Of a stretch of 64,000 nt of DNA, positions 9,709 to 17,366 are shown in pieces. The stretch is from positions 2,232,001 through 2,296,000 of the forward strand of contig NZ_CP009556.1 in assembly GCF_000959365.1 (NCBI RefSeq), written 5' to 3'. The position numbers and the translations under genes were made by a program. Position 1 is the first letter of the stretch. Each line of letters starts with the position of its first letter. The stretch comes from Burkholderia oklahomensis C6786. GTDB lineage: Bacteria > Pseudomonadota > Gammaproteobacteria > Burkholderiales > Burkholderiaceae. Below the pieces are notes generated by a model. That model was not told where the DNA came from and searched no databases. It worked only from the letters and a program-made list of their open reading frames with translations.

Positions 9709-10772
9709 GCGCGCTCCGCCGCTTCGCCCTGCGCCGCGCGCTGCGCATCGAGCGCGGCGAGGTGCTCCTGCGCGCGCTGCCGCAGCATCCGGCGGGCGCG
9801 TGTGATGCCGACGTCGTGCTGATACAGGTATTCGTGATCGCGCGCGTTCGGCGCCATGCTCTCGAGCACGTAGCGGTCCTGCTCGAGCACCGCCCAATGC
9901 AGACCTTCGAGGCGGTTCCGGTACATGAAGCGCCATACGTCGCGCTGCCAGCCCTCGACCTTGCGGGTGCGCCAGAAATAGACCTGGCAGTGATCGTTGT
10001 CGATCGGCGTCGCGAAGCCGATGATTCCGAAGTTGCCGCCCGGGCCGAACTTGCGCTGATACGGAATCGCGAGGCGCAGCCAGATGCAGCCCGTCTCGCC
10101 GAGCTCGACCCAGTCGAAGTTCACGTCGCGCTGGTTGGCCTTCTCGAACATCAGGCCCGTCTCGGTCTTGCGCACGCGCATGTCGGCCTGCTTGTCGCCT
10201 TCCGCCATCGAATGCGACGTCGCGTGCAGATACGCGCCGTGCATCGGGTCCATCACGTTGTCGATCGCGTATTGATAATTGCAGGTCCAGTTCGACACGC
10301 ACACGAACTGCGCATACTCGGGCGCGACGAGCTCGTCCGGCAGCACGAGCGGCGCGGGCTCGCGATGCGCGTCGTCGCCGAACCACAGGAAGATCGCGCC
10401 CGCGCGCTCTTCGACCGGATACGATTTCACGCACGCCTGCCCTTCGAGCGGACAGTTCGACACGGCCGGCACCTTCGTCACCGTGCCGCCGCCGTTCACC
10501 TCGACGCCGTGATACCAGCACGCGACGTGATCGCCGAGATTCCAGCCGAGCGAGAGCCGCGCGCCGCGGTGCGGGCAGCGGTCCTCGAGCGCATGCACCT
10601 GGCCTTGCTGATCGCGCCACAGCACGATCTGTTCGGACAGCCGAGTCATGCCGACGGGCGCGCTCGACACCTGCCAGCTCGGCGCGACGGGATACCAGTA
10701 GTTGCGGATGCCGCGGTCGAGATAGTCGCGGATCGGATCGGCGCCGGGATTCGTTTGGGCGGAAGACGTCAT
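9705..10772 (-). CDS. Rieske non-haem iron oxygenase, catalytic subunit
   Basis: The 355-residue protein has a Rieske [2Fe-2S] domain with C66-x-H68 (CPHRG) and C85-x2-H88 (CWYHG), then a catalytic domain whose mononuclear iron site reads D175-x2-H178-x4-H183. The length and the CWYHGVE segment place it with single-subunit (alpha-only) oxygenases of the phthalate/vanillate type; no beta subunit gene is present. Electrons would come from the ferredoxin at 11120-11437 and the reductase at 1-850. It opens the catabolic part of the operon and overlaps the SDR by 4 bp. The substrate is not recognisable. Confidence 0.94.
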   Translation of the reverse strand: MTSSAQTNPGADPIRDYLDRGIRNYWYPVAPSWQVSSAPVGMTRLSEQIVLWRDQQGQVHALEDRCPHRGARLSLGWNLGDHVACWYHGVEVNGGGTVTKVPAVSNCPLEGQACVKSYPVEERAGAIFLWFGDDAHREPAPLVLPDELVAPEYAQFVCVSNWTCNYQYAIDNVMDPMHGAYLHATSHSMAEGDKQADMRVRKTETGLMFEKANQRDVNFDWVELGETGCIWLRLAIPYQRKFGPGGNFGIIGFATPIDNDHCQVYFWRTRKVEGWQRDVWRFMYRNRLEGLHWAVLEQDRYVLESMAPNARDHEYLYQHDVGITRARRMLRQRAQEHLAALDAQRAAQGEAAERA

Positions 10773-10806
10773 CTGTTTGCTCCGGAAGCGTTTGAGGTCG
10801 GCTGCG

Positions 10807-11118
10807 TCATTCGGCGAGCGCGGCGAGTTCCGCGCAGAAGCGATCGGCGGTCCACTCGGCGCCGTCGGGCGCGCGGAAACCGATGCGGTTCAAGCCTTCG
10901 ACGACGTCGACCAGCTCGGTCGCGCCGCTCTCGAACACGCGCTCGAGCGCGTCGCCGAGATCGTTCTCGTACTGCGTCGGCTCGGCCTTGCGCGTCTGCC
11001 ACACGAGATTCGGCATCTGCCCGGGGATCTCGATCTGCCCCTTGCCCGCGACGTGGTTCGGCTGCGGCGCGCGCCACGGCTTCAGAAGCGGGTTGAAGTT
11101 CACGGTCGTCTCGTTCAT
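10807..11118 (-). CDS. Small uncharacterised protein, possible recombinase-like helix-turn-helix
   Basis: The 103-residue protein lies 1 bp after the ferredoxin stop and 34 bp before the oxygenase. The first half is basic and proline-rich (NPLLKPWRAPQPNHV). The second half is helical, and its GLNRIGFRAPDGAEWTADRF segment resembles the short helix-turn-helix found in serine recombinases, a resemblance also used to name small proteins beside Rieske oxygenases. It has no transposase or recombinase catalytic domain, so it is more likely an oxygenase accessory or regulatory protein than a mobile-element product. The fold assignment rests on pattern memory only. Confidence 0.75.
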   Translation of the reverse strand: MNETTVNFNPLLKPWRAPQPNHVAGKGQIEIPGQMPNLVWQTRKAEPTQYENDLGDALERVFESGATELVDVVEGLNRIGFRAPDGAEWTADRFCAELAALAE

Positions 11119-11119
11119 G

Positions 11120-11437
11120 TCATTCCACCTTGATCTGGATTTCCTCGCCGGCGAGCCGCACCGCGTACATCTTCAGCGCGCGGCCGCCCGGCCCCTTCAG
11201 GCACTGGCCGGTCTTGATGTCGAACACCGCCTCGTGCAGCGGGCACTCGACCGTGCCGTCGTCGACGAAGCCTTGTGTGAGAAGCGCGTAGGCGTGCGGG
11301 CAGACGTTTTCGAGCGCGTACACCTCGTCGCCGACTTGATAGATCCCGATCTCGACGCCATCGGTGCGCTTGAACTCGATCGGCGAATCCTCGGACAACG
11401 CGCCGGCGTGTCCGGCGCAAACCCATTGTTCAGACAT
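11120..11437 (-). CDS. Rieske-type [2Fe-2S] ferredoxin of an oxygenase system
   Basis: The 105-residue protein carries C46-x-H48 and C65-x2-H68, the Rieske cluster ligands, in the length and spacing of oxygenase ferredoxins. An in-frame start 18 bp upstream exists, but the ATG at 11437 has an AAGGAAGG ribosome-binding site at the right distance and was chosen. It is the first gene of the thirteen-gene operon, with a near-perfect -10 box and a palindromic operator just upstream. It should shuttle electrons from the reductase encoded at the far end of the operon to the Rieske oxygenase. Confidence 0.93.
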   Translation of the reverse strand: MSEQWVCAGHAGALSEDSPIEFKRTDGVEIGIYQVGDEVYALENVCPHAYALLTQGFVDDGTVECPLHEAVFDIKTGQCLKGPGGRALKMYAVRLAGEEIQIKVE

Positions 11438-11471
11438 CTCACACCCTTCCTTCAAATCGACCCATTCATTT

Positions 11472-11487
11472 GTTCCAAATACGGAAC
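11472..11487. promoter_or_regulatory. Candidate IclR operator in front of the oxygenase operon
   Basis: The sequence reads GTTCC AAATAC GGAAC, a perfect 5-6-5 inverted repeat, followed on the plus strand by GTTAG. It lies 35 bp before the ferredoxin start and downstream of the predicted start of transcription. The same palindrome, in the same orientation and with matching flank, precedes the divergent porin gene. Confidence 0.7.
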
Positions 11488-11505
11488 GTTAGTTTATGGA
11501 TGGTG

Positions 11506-11534
11506 ATTATAGGAGCGTGCCTTGAAGATCAAAA
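11506..11534 (-). promoter_or_regulatory. Predicted sigma-70 promoter of the oxygenase operon
   Basis: On the minus strand a perfect TATAAT -10 box occupies 11511-11506. A -35-like TTTTGA (11534-11529) lies 17 bp upstream, or TTGATC lies 15 bp upstream. Transcription would start near 11499, placing the palindrome at 11472-11487 within the first 30 transcribed bases, a position suited to repression. Confidence 0.65.
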
Positions 11535-11707
11535 TAAAAAGCTGCAGCTCCTAGGGAAAACACCGAGACTCGGATTCGGCACGATGCGCGGTAACCCAGG
11601 CCCCGCCGGCGCGACGCGGCAATTTCGGGTTTTCCATTGATTTTTCATAACGTTAGCGAGATGTCGTCGGACGAATCGCGCGCATCGCCCCGATTCGAAA
11701 ATTTATT

Positions 11708-11736
11708 TTGATCCGGCCGATTTCCGCCCCTATACT
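11708..11736 (+). promoter_or_regulatory. Predicted sigma-70 promoter of the divergent porin
   Basis: TTGATC at 11708-11713 and TATACT at 11731-11736 are separated by 17 bp. Transcription would begin near 11743, about 128 bp before the porin start codon, with the GTTCC-N6-GGAAC palindrome at 11758-11773 just downstream. The geometry mirrors the opposing promoter. Confidence 0.65.
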
Positions 11737-11757
11737 CCATTCCACCAAAGGCACGCG

Positions 11758-11773
11758 GTTCCATACATGGAAC
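11758..11773. promoter_or_regulatory. Second copy of the candidate IclR operator, in front of the porin
   Basis: The sequence reads GTTCC ATACAT GGAAC, a perfect 5-6-5 inverted repeat, followed by ATTAG. Its core arms are identical to the site at 11472-11487 and the flank differs by one base. It sits roughly 15-30 bases after the predicted porin transcription start. Confidence 0.7.
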
Positions 11774-11870
11774 ATTAGAAGGCCGAAATTCAGTCGTGGG
11801 AACGCGCGTGGCCGACTCTTTCGCGCGCGGCCACCGCCCGCGTCATTCGGAGCAAAGGTCAGGAGATCAG

Positions 11871-12959
11871 ATGGTCAAGCATGCGGTAGCAGCATTACTC
11901 GGGGCGGGCGCCGTCGCCGGCGCGTGGGCGCAGAGCAACGTCACGCTGTACGGCAGCCTCGACGCCGGCGTCGCCTACGTGAACAACGTCGGCGGCGGCG
12001 CGAAGTGGTCGATGATTCAGGGCAACACGCAACCCGATCGATGGGGCCTGAAAGGCGTCGAGGATCTGGGCGGCGGCCTGAAGGCGATCTTTCAGCTCGA
12101 AAACGGCTTCTATACGAACAACGGCCAGATGGCGGCAGCGGGGACGATGTGGAACCGCCAGGCGTTCGTCGGCCTGAATTCGGACAAGCTCGGCACGCTG
12201 ACGCTCGGCCATCAGACGCCGTTCAACTTCGACTGGCTCGATCCGCTGTCGACCGCGTTCCTCGCGCAGAGCTGGTACGCGTTCCATCCAGGCAACCTCG
12301 ACCAGCTCGCGGACACGAGCACGGTGCCGTTCAACAACTCGGTCAAGTACCGTTCGCCCACTTACGCGGGCTTCACCGCGGGGGCGATGCTCGGCTTCGG
12401 CAACACGACGAACTTTTCGACCGGCCGGACGATGAGCTTCGGCGTCAATTACGCGAACGGCCCGTTCAAGGCGGCGGCCGTGTATTCGAACGAGCACGAT
12501 CAGGCGTTCTCGATGGCGACCGTGGGCGGCATCGCCGGACCGGGCGGCACGTTCCAGGGGATGCCCGTCGCGAGCTACGTCGCGCAGAAGGCGGAGAACA
12601 TGGGCGCGGGGCTGTCGTACCAGTTCGGCCCGCTGCTCGTCCACGGCCTCTACACGCGCGTGAAGCTGCAGGCGAACGGCCGCTCGGACACGTTCCAGAG
12701 CTACGACGCGGGCGCGAACTACCAGACGTCGCCGTTCAACGTGATCGCGGGCGGCGCGGCGACGTCGACGCTCGCCGGCCGCCGCTGGACGCAGCTCGAA
12801 CTCGGCGACATCTACTCGCTGTCGAAGCGCACGCAGCTCTATGCGAACGTGCTGTACGAGCACGCGGGCGGCAACGCAAAGGCGGCGTTCTTCACGGCGG
12901 GTGCGTCGAGCACGGCGAACCAGGTGATCCTGCTGACAGGGATTCACCACTCGTTCTGA
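11871..12959 (+). CDS. Gram-negative general porin (OmpC-like, Burkholderiales type)
   Basis: The 362-residue precursor has a signal peptide of about 20 residues ending AWA before QSNVTLYGSLDAG, the usual mature start of Burkholderia porins. Hallmarks are the GLKGVEDLGGGLKAIFQLE block near 65-80, RQAFVGL near 100, and a C-terminal Phe. AGGAG lies 5 bp before the ATG at 11871, which decides the start over an upstream in-frame ATG. It should form a trimeric outer-membrane channel. It is divergent from the oxygenase operon and shares its operator sequence, so it probably admits that pathway's substrate. Confidence 0.92.
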   Translation: MVKHAVAALLGAGAVAGAWAQSNVTLYGSLDAGVAYVNNVGGGAKWSMIQGNTQPDRWGLKGVEDLGGGLKAIFQLENGFYTNNGQMAAAGTMWNRQAFVGLNSDKLGTLTLGHQTPFNFDWLDPLSTAFLAQSWYAFHPGNLDQLADTSTVPFNNSVKYRSPTYAGFTAGAMLGFGNTTNFSTGRTMSFGVNYANGPFKAAAVYSNEHDQAFSMATVGGIAGPGGTFQGMPVASYVAQKAENMGAGLSYQFGPLLVHGLYTRVKLQANGRSDTFQSYDAGANYQTSPFNVIAGGAATSTLAGRRWTQLELGDIYSLSKRTQLYANVLYEHAGGNAKAAFFTAGASSTANQVILLTGIHHSF

Positions 12960-13058
12960 GCGCGGTGCGGTGCTGCGCTTGCGTGCGTGCGTCGTGGCAT
13001 GCGCGCAGTGCGGCTTCGCATCGCGGCAACGCGGCGTCGCGGCGTCGCGCGCGGATGC

Positions 13059-13086
13059 AAAAAACCCCCGCTTCGCGCGAGGGTTT
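13059..13086. terminator. Rho-independent terminator, probably bidirectional
   Basis: A GC-rich hairpin (AACCCCCGC and GCGAGGGTT arms with one mismatch) is flanked by A6 on the left and a short T-rich run on the right. It lies between the convergent porin and IclR genes. The longer T tract is read on the minus strand, so it best fits the IclR gene at 13208-14158 while also ending porin transcription. Confidence 0.65.
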
Positions 13087-13207
13087 CGTCTTCTTGCAGT
13101 CGGCGAATGGAACGAGCATCGATCGATTCGCCCCGGCGGCACGGCTGCCGGTCCGTTCGCCGACCATCGCGGCGCACATCCCGCGCCGCCCGCATCCAAG
13201 CATGCGA

Positions 13208-14158
13208 TTAAAACAACGCGACCTTGTGCCGCGCGTGCGCGACGGTCGGATCGCTGTCCAGCGGCCGGTAGTTGAGGCGCTGCGACAGATCGACGGCTGC
13301 GCCGCACACCGTCTCGACGAGCCGCTCCTTTTCTTCGGCGGCGCCGATCTCCGAGCGCGGCACCGTCGCCGTGATCGCCGCGACGATCGAGCCCGAGTGA
13401 TCGCGCACGGGCGCCGTCACCGCCGAGATCCCGCTCTCGAACGCGCCCTCGCTGACCGCGTAGCCGAGACGCGCATAGTGACGCACGCGCTCGTACAGTT
13501 CGTCGACGGTCGCGGGCGTATGCTCGGTGAACGCCTCGAGCCGCTTTTCCGGATAGAGCTGGCGCATCGCATCGCGCGTCAGGTCGCCCATCAGCACGTG
13601 GCCGTGGACGGTCGCGTGCGCGGGCAGCCGCGTGCCGACGTGCACCTTCACCGAGCCGAACATCGGCGCATTGCTCTGCGCCTTCGCGACGAACACGACG
13701 TCGCGCCGGTCGCGGATCAGCAGATGCGTCGACAGACCGGTCGTATCGCGCAGGCGTTCGAGCACCGGCGTGCCGAGGTCGGTCAATTCGAGCGAGTTCA
13801 GATATTCGAAGCCGAGGCGCAACACGCCGACGCCGAGCCGGAAATGACGGTCGCCGTTCGCGCGCTCGATGAAGCCGAGCGCTTCGAGCGTCTGCAGCAG
13901 GCGAAACGTCGTCGTGCGCGGAATGCCGATCCGCTTCGACAGCTCCGGCGCGCTCAGCACCGGCTCGCGCGCGGAGAATTCGGACAGGATGCGCAACCCG
14001 CGCTCGAGCCCCGGGACGAGATAGGACGACGCGCCGCCCGCGGCTTCATCGTCGGCCGCTTCAGGCGCGGCGCCCGGGGCGGCCGCGGAATTGCGCGGAT
14101 TGCCCGATGCGGCGTCGGCGGCATGCTTCGCCGCGGCTGTCGTAGTGGTTTTGGCCAT
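13208..14158 (-). CDS. IclR-family transcriptional regulator, paralogue of the operon's own regulator
   Basis: The 316-residue protein matches the regulator at 6615-7469 nearly block for block: VPGLERGLRIL, GIPRTTTFRLLQTLEALGF, GVGVLRLGFEYL and the ending LSQRLNYRP are shared. It has an extra Ala-rich N-terminal stretch of about 45 residues and a C-terminal tail VAHARHKVALF. The winged HTH covers about 48-115 and the effector domain the rest. It is a single gene facing the porin, with a shared terminator between them. Because both paralogues probably read similar operators, one may sense substrate and the other an intermediate; this is inference. Confidence 0.94.
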   Translation of the reverse strand: MAKTTTTAAAKHAADAASGNPRNSAAAPGAAPEAADDEAAGGASSYLVPGLERGLRILSEFSAREPVLSAPELSKRIGIPRTTTFRLLQTLEALGFIERANGDRHFRLGVGVLRLGFEYLNSLELTDLGTPVLERLRDTTGLSTHLLIRDRRDVVFVAKAQSNAPMFGSVKVHVGTRLPAHATVHGHVLMGDLTRDAMRQLYPEKRLEAFTEHTPATVDELYERVRHYARLGYAVSEGAFESGISAVTAPVRDHSGSIVAAITATVPRSEIGAAEEKERLVETVCGAAVDLSQRLNYRPLDSDPTVAHARHKVALF

Positions 14159-14235
14159 GTCGGCTGCAGTGGACGGAAAGAAACCGAATCATAACGCGAA
14201 GGCTGCACGGTTTTGACGCGCCGGTGTCCCGGCCA

Positions 14236-14862
14236 TCAACCGCTCACCCGCGAGCGGGCGCGGCGCGCGGCGGCGGGCGGCGCGATCACCCAGCGGAACG
14301 TCAGGTTGATCCGCTCGCCCCGCACGGCGGGCTCCTTCGGCACACGGTGCCGCCATTCCTGCTGCGTGCGCCCGCGCATCACGAGCAGGCTGCCGCTCGT
14401 CAGACGATACGCATGCGCGACGCCCTTCTCGTTGTGCCGCAGATCGAAGACACGTGTCGCGCCGAGGCTCAGCGACGCGATCACCGGCTCGGCGCCGAGC
14501 TCCGGCTCGTCGTCCGCGTGCCAGCCCATGCTGTCGAAGCCGTTGCGATAGCGGTTCAGCAGCACGCTGTTGAAGCGCGCGCGGCTCGTCGCCTCGACCA
14601 TCCGCTTCAGTTCGAGCACGGCGGGCGTCCACGGCGCCGGCTCGTTGCGGATGCCCGAATACACGTAGACCGCATCCGCCTCGCCCTGCCACGCGGTCAG
14701 GCGCGGCAGCGGCAGCAAGCCGCGCGGCGTGCGCATCGTGTCCTGCCGCCAGGCGACCTCGTCGACGAGGCGCGCATGGAACCGGTCTGCGTCGGCGGGC
14801 GCGAGCCAATCGGGATGCCAGTCGACATCGGGTTTCGGCAAGTCGTCGAACAAATCGAACAT
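14236..14862 (-). CDS. alkB: AlkB-type 2-oxoglutarate/Fe(II) nucleic acid demethylase
   Basis: The 208-residue protein contains the iron-binding triad pattern, WHADDE near 122-127 and a later His in WRHRVPKE near 180, followed by the 2-oxoglutarate-binding Arg in RINLTFRW. SVLLNRYRNGFDSMGWHAD is the characteristic AlkB substrate-lid and active-site segment. These enzymes remove alkyl adducts from bases by oxidation. The ATG at 14862 fits family length (about 200); an upstream start would add 27 basic residues. It diverges from the nitroreductase gene. No ada or alkA gene is adjacent, so there is no visible adaptive-response operon. Confidence 0.9.
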   Translation of the reverse strand: MFDLFDDLPKPDVDWHPDWLAPADADRFHARLVDEVAWRQDTMRTPRGLLPLPRLTAWQGEADAVYVYSGIRNEPAPWTPAVLELKRMVEATSRARFNSVLLNRYRNGFDSMGWHADDEPELGAEPVIASLSLGATRVFDLRHNEKGVAHAYRLTSGSLLVMRGRTQQEWRHRVPKEPAVRGERINLTFRWVIAPPAAARRARSRVSG

Positions 14863-14994
14863 GGTCGGTGAAAATCTCCGCATCCGGCTATCATCGCGGA
14901 ATGGCGCGGACCGCACCTTGCGGCGCCGCGCCGCCCTGCTCAAATTCTAGCCGCGCGAACGCGAAGCCGTTTGCGCGCTCATCCGGATCCCGAC

Positions 14995-15579
14995 ATGACC
15001 CTTTCCGACGCCGCTCTCGATCAAATCTTGCGCACCGCGCGCACGCACAACGCCTGGCAGCCGAAACCGGTCGACGACGCGCTGCTCCATCAGCTGATCG
15101 ATCTCGTCAAGTTCGGCCCGACGTCGGCGAACTCGAGCCCCGCGCGCTTCGTGTTCGTGAAGTCGCCTGAAGCGAAGGCGAAGCTCAAGCCCGCGCTGTC
15201 CGAAGGCAATCTCGCGAAAACGATGGCCGCGCCCGTCACCGTGATCGTCGGCATGGATCTCGCGTTCTACGATCACCTGCCGAAACTCTTCCCGCACGCG
15301 GACGCGCGCAGCTGGTTCGCGGGCAACGAAGCGCTGATCGAGGCGACCGCGTTCCGCAATTCGTCGCTGCAAGGCGCGTACCTGATCATCGCCGCGCGCG
15401 CGCTCGGCCTCGACGCCGGTCCGATGTCCGGCTTCGATCAAGCGGCCGTCGACGCCGCGTTCTTCGCCGGCACGCCGATCAAGTCGAACTTTCTCGTGAA
15501 CCTCGGCTACGGCGACCCCGCCGGCCTGTTCCCGCGCAGCCCGCGCTTCTCGTTCGACGAAATCGCACGCATCGAGTAA
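14995..15579 (+). CDS. Nitroreductase family protein, RutE/malonic semialdehyde reductase type
   Basis: The 194-residue FMN protein starts [21 protein letters not shown] and carries [16 protein letters not shown] near 37-52 (FMN-binding) and the [20 protein letters not shown] block typical of the RutE subgroup. RutE relatives reduce 3-oxopropanoate (malonic semialdehyde) to 3-hydroxypropanoate. No other rut genes are present nearby, so its role in pyrimidine breakdown is unsupported by context. The ATG at 14995 was taken because homologous length begins there; eight more residues upstream are possible. Confidence 0.86.
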   Translation: MTLSDAALDQILRTARTHNAWQPKPVDDALLHQLIDLVKFGPTSANSSPARFVFVKSPEAKAKLKPALSEGNLAKTMAAPVTVIVGMDLAFYDHLPKLFPHADARSWFAGNEALIEATAFRNSSLQGAYLIIAARALGLDAGPMSGFDQAAVDAAFFAGTPIKSNFLVNLGYGDPAGLFPRSPRFSFDEIARIE

Positions 15580-15640
15580 TCGCGCAACGGGCGGCGCGTT
15601 CGCGCGCCGCCGCCTCCCCCGTTTCTCCGCTCCCCGCCCC

Positions 15641-16804
15641 ATGCGACGCGTCTCATCGTTTCTGCTGCGCCTCACGATCATCGGCGTGCTGCTGCACGTA
15701 TACGTCGGCTTTCGTCTTCTTCCGGACCTCGCGTCGCCCGCCGCGCGCTATGCGGGCGCGCTGTGGCTCGTCGCATCGTGCTTCCTGATTCCGCTCGGAA
15801 TGCTGTCGCGCGTGTTCGAGCGGCAGCCGCTCGGCGATCGCGTCGCATGGGTCGGGCTCATGGCGATGGGCTTCTTCTCGTCGCTGCTCGTGCTGACGCT
15901 CGCGCGCGACGTGCTGCTCGCGTCGCTCGTCACCGTCGACGCGCTCGCTCCCGGCGCGGTGTCGCTCGCGCACTGGCGCACGCTGACGGCAGCCGGCGTG
16001 CCGCTCGCGGCGCTTGCGGTGAGCGTCGTCGGCTTCGTCAATGCGCGACGCCGCGCGCGTGTCGTCGACGTCGACGTGCCGATCGACGACCTGCCCGCCG
16101 CGCTCGACGGCTTCACGATCGTCCAGATCAGCGACATCCACGTCGGCCCGACGATCAAGCGCGGCTATGTCGAGGCGATCGTCGATGCGGTCAACCGGCT
16201 GGAGCCGGATCTCGTCGCGGTGACGGGCGACGTCGTCGACGGCACGGTCGCGCAGCTCGCGGGCCACGCGGCGCCGCTCGGCCGGCTGCGCGCGCAGCAC
16301 GGCGCGTACGTCGTGACGGGCAACCACGAGTACTACTCGGGCGCCGACGAATGGATCGCCGAGTTCCGCCGCCTCGGCCTCGAAGTACTGCTCAACGAGC
16401 ACCGCACGCTCGAGCACGGCGACGGCCGGCTCGTGATCGCGGGCGTCACCGACTACTCGGCGGGTCATTTCGATCCCGCGCATCGAAGCGACCCGAGCGC
16501 GGCGCTCGCGGGCGCGCCCGTCGACGTGCGCATCCGCGTGCTGCTCGCGCACCAGCCGCGCAGCGCAACCGCCGCGGCCGACGCGGGCTTCACGCTGCAA
16601 TTGTCCGGCCACACGCACGGCGGCCAGTTCTTCCCGTGGAATTTCTTCGTGCGGCTGCAGCAGCCGTTTACCGCGGGGCTCGCGCGGCTCAACGGGCTGT
16701 GGGTCTATACGAGCCGCGGCACCGGCTACTGGGGACCGCCGAAGCGGCTCGGCGCGCCGTCGGAAATCACGCGCGTGCGGCTCGTGCGCGACGGCGGGAA
16801 CTAA
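15641..16804 (+). CDS. Membrane-anchored metallophosphoesterase (YaeI-like)
   Basis: The 387-residue protein has about four hydrophobic segments in its first 140 residues and then a calcineurin-like domain. The five metal motifs are visible in order: SDIHVGP, VTGDVVDG, TGNHEYY, a later His in LLAHQPR, and SGHTHGGQ. The related YaeI/LpxG group acts on phosphodiester-linked lipids or related phosphoesters at the membrane. The catalytic domain is intact. An array of 7-bp repeats begins 27 bp after the stop codon. Confidence 0.88.
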   Translation: MRRVSSFLLRLTIIGVLLHVYVGFRLLPDLASPAARYAGALWLVASCFLIPLGMLSRVFERQPLGDRVAWVGLMAMGFFSSLLVLTLARDVLLASLVTVDALAPGAVSLAHWRTLTAAGVPLAALAVSVVGFVNARRRARVVDVDVPIDDLPAALDGFTIVQISDIHVGPTIKRGYVEAIVDAVNRLEPDLVAVTGDVVDGTVAQLAGHAAPLGRLRAQHGAYVVTGNHEYYSGADEWIAEFRRLGLEVLLNEHRTLEHGDGRLVIAGVTDYSAGHFDPAHRSDPSAALAGAPVDVRIRVLLAHQPRSATAAADAGFTLQLSGHTHGGQFFPWNFFVRLQQPFTAGLARLNGLWVYTSRGTGYWGPPKRLGAPSEITRVRLVRDGGN

Positions 16805-16830
16805 GCGAGCGCGCTGCCTTTTATGGCGGC

Positions 16831-16886
16831 GCTGAACGCTGAACGCTGAACGCCGAACGCTGAACGCTGAACGCCGAACGCTGAAC
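16831..16886 (+). repeat. Heptamer tandem array, 8 units of GCTGAAC/GCCGAAC
   Basis: Eight back-to-back 7-bp units read GCTGAAC x3, GCCGAAC, GCTGAAC x2, GCCGAAC, GCTGAAC. Read on the minus strand the unit is GTTCAGC/GTTCGGC, the same family as the larger array at 27870-28037. The array lies just downstream of a stop codon and outside any supported gene. It is a likely variable-number repeat. Confidence 0.9.
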
Positions 16887-17075
16887 TCCGGCCCAAAGCG
16901 AGTACGTGCACATCCAGGCGCGCCCCCACTGGCCACATGAACTCGTGCGAAATATCGACGATTTTCGCCGCGACGTCGCCAACCCATCCGCATTCCCGCG
17001 TCGGCGCAGCCATCGCGAAACGCCGCCAGATGCCCGCCGCAGCCTCGCCGCGCCCCGCACCGCCGTCCCCTCGGG

Positions 17076-17105
17076 TTGACTCTCTCGACGGGTCGCGCCT
17101 AGAAT
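17076..17105 (+). promoter_or_regulatory. Predicted sigma-70 promoter for mgtC
   Basis: TTGACT at 17076-17081 and TAGAAT at 17100-17105 are separated by 18 bp. This is the best promoter-like pair before the mgtC-type gene and would give it an unusually long 5' untranslated region. Confidence 0.5.
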
Positions 17106-17134
17106 GCCGGCCATCCATTCTTTCAGGAACCGTC

Positions 17135-17176
17135 GTGGACAGTAGCAGCACAACGTCCGCACGCCGCTCCGTCTGA
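17135..17176 (+). CDS. Possible 13-codon leader peptide upstream of mgtC
   Basis: A GTG at 17135 preceded by AGGA opens a 13-residue frame, MDSSSTTSARRSV, ending at a TGA. It follows the predicted promoter by about 30 bp. The codons include three consecutive Ser and two Thr. Leader peptides control mgtC-type genes in Salmonella, which makes this worth testing, but the evidence here is only the ribosome-binding site and position. Confidence 0.25.
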   Translation: MDSSSTTSARRSV

Positions 17177-17366
17177 ACGCCTGCCTGCCGCGCCGATCCG
17201 CGCGCCGCGCGCGTTCACCGGAACGCGTGCGATTCCCCGTTTCACACAATCGCATTCATTCGCGCGCTAAAGTGGCGGGCGACGCAGTAACGCACGCGCG
17301 CCCACGAGGGCCGCTCGCGCCGCCGCGCCGCATCGCGCCCGGCGCACAAGGCATGGCAAAACACCA

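Larger units (their letters stand above)
16887..17366. other. Intergenic region before mgtC with a long predicted leader
   Basis: Apart from the promoter and short reading frame listed separately, no gene is supported in these 480 bases. Longer frames here on the minus strand are rich in Arg/Ala, run through the heptamer array and have no ribosome-binding sites. From the predicted transcription start near 17112 to the mgtC start there are about 255 leader bases. Confidence 0.5.

Noticed and set aside
10807..11118. A mobile-element recombinase
   Set aside because: The resemblance is to a short HTH only. There is no catalytic domain, inverted repeats or other mobile genes, and the gene is fixed inside an oxygenase operon.
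16801..17255. Minus-strand frames across the mgtC upstream region, including one with AAKIVDISHEFMWPVGARL
   Set aside because: They run through the repeat array and lack a ribosome-binding site; composition is that of shadow frames.
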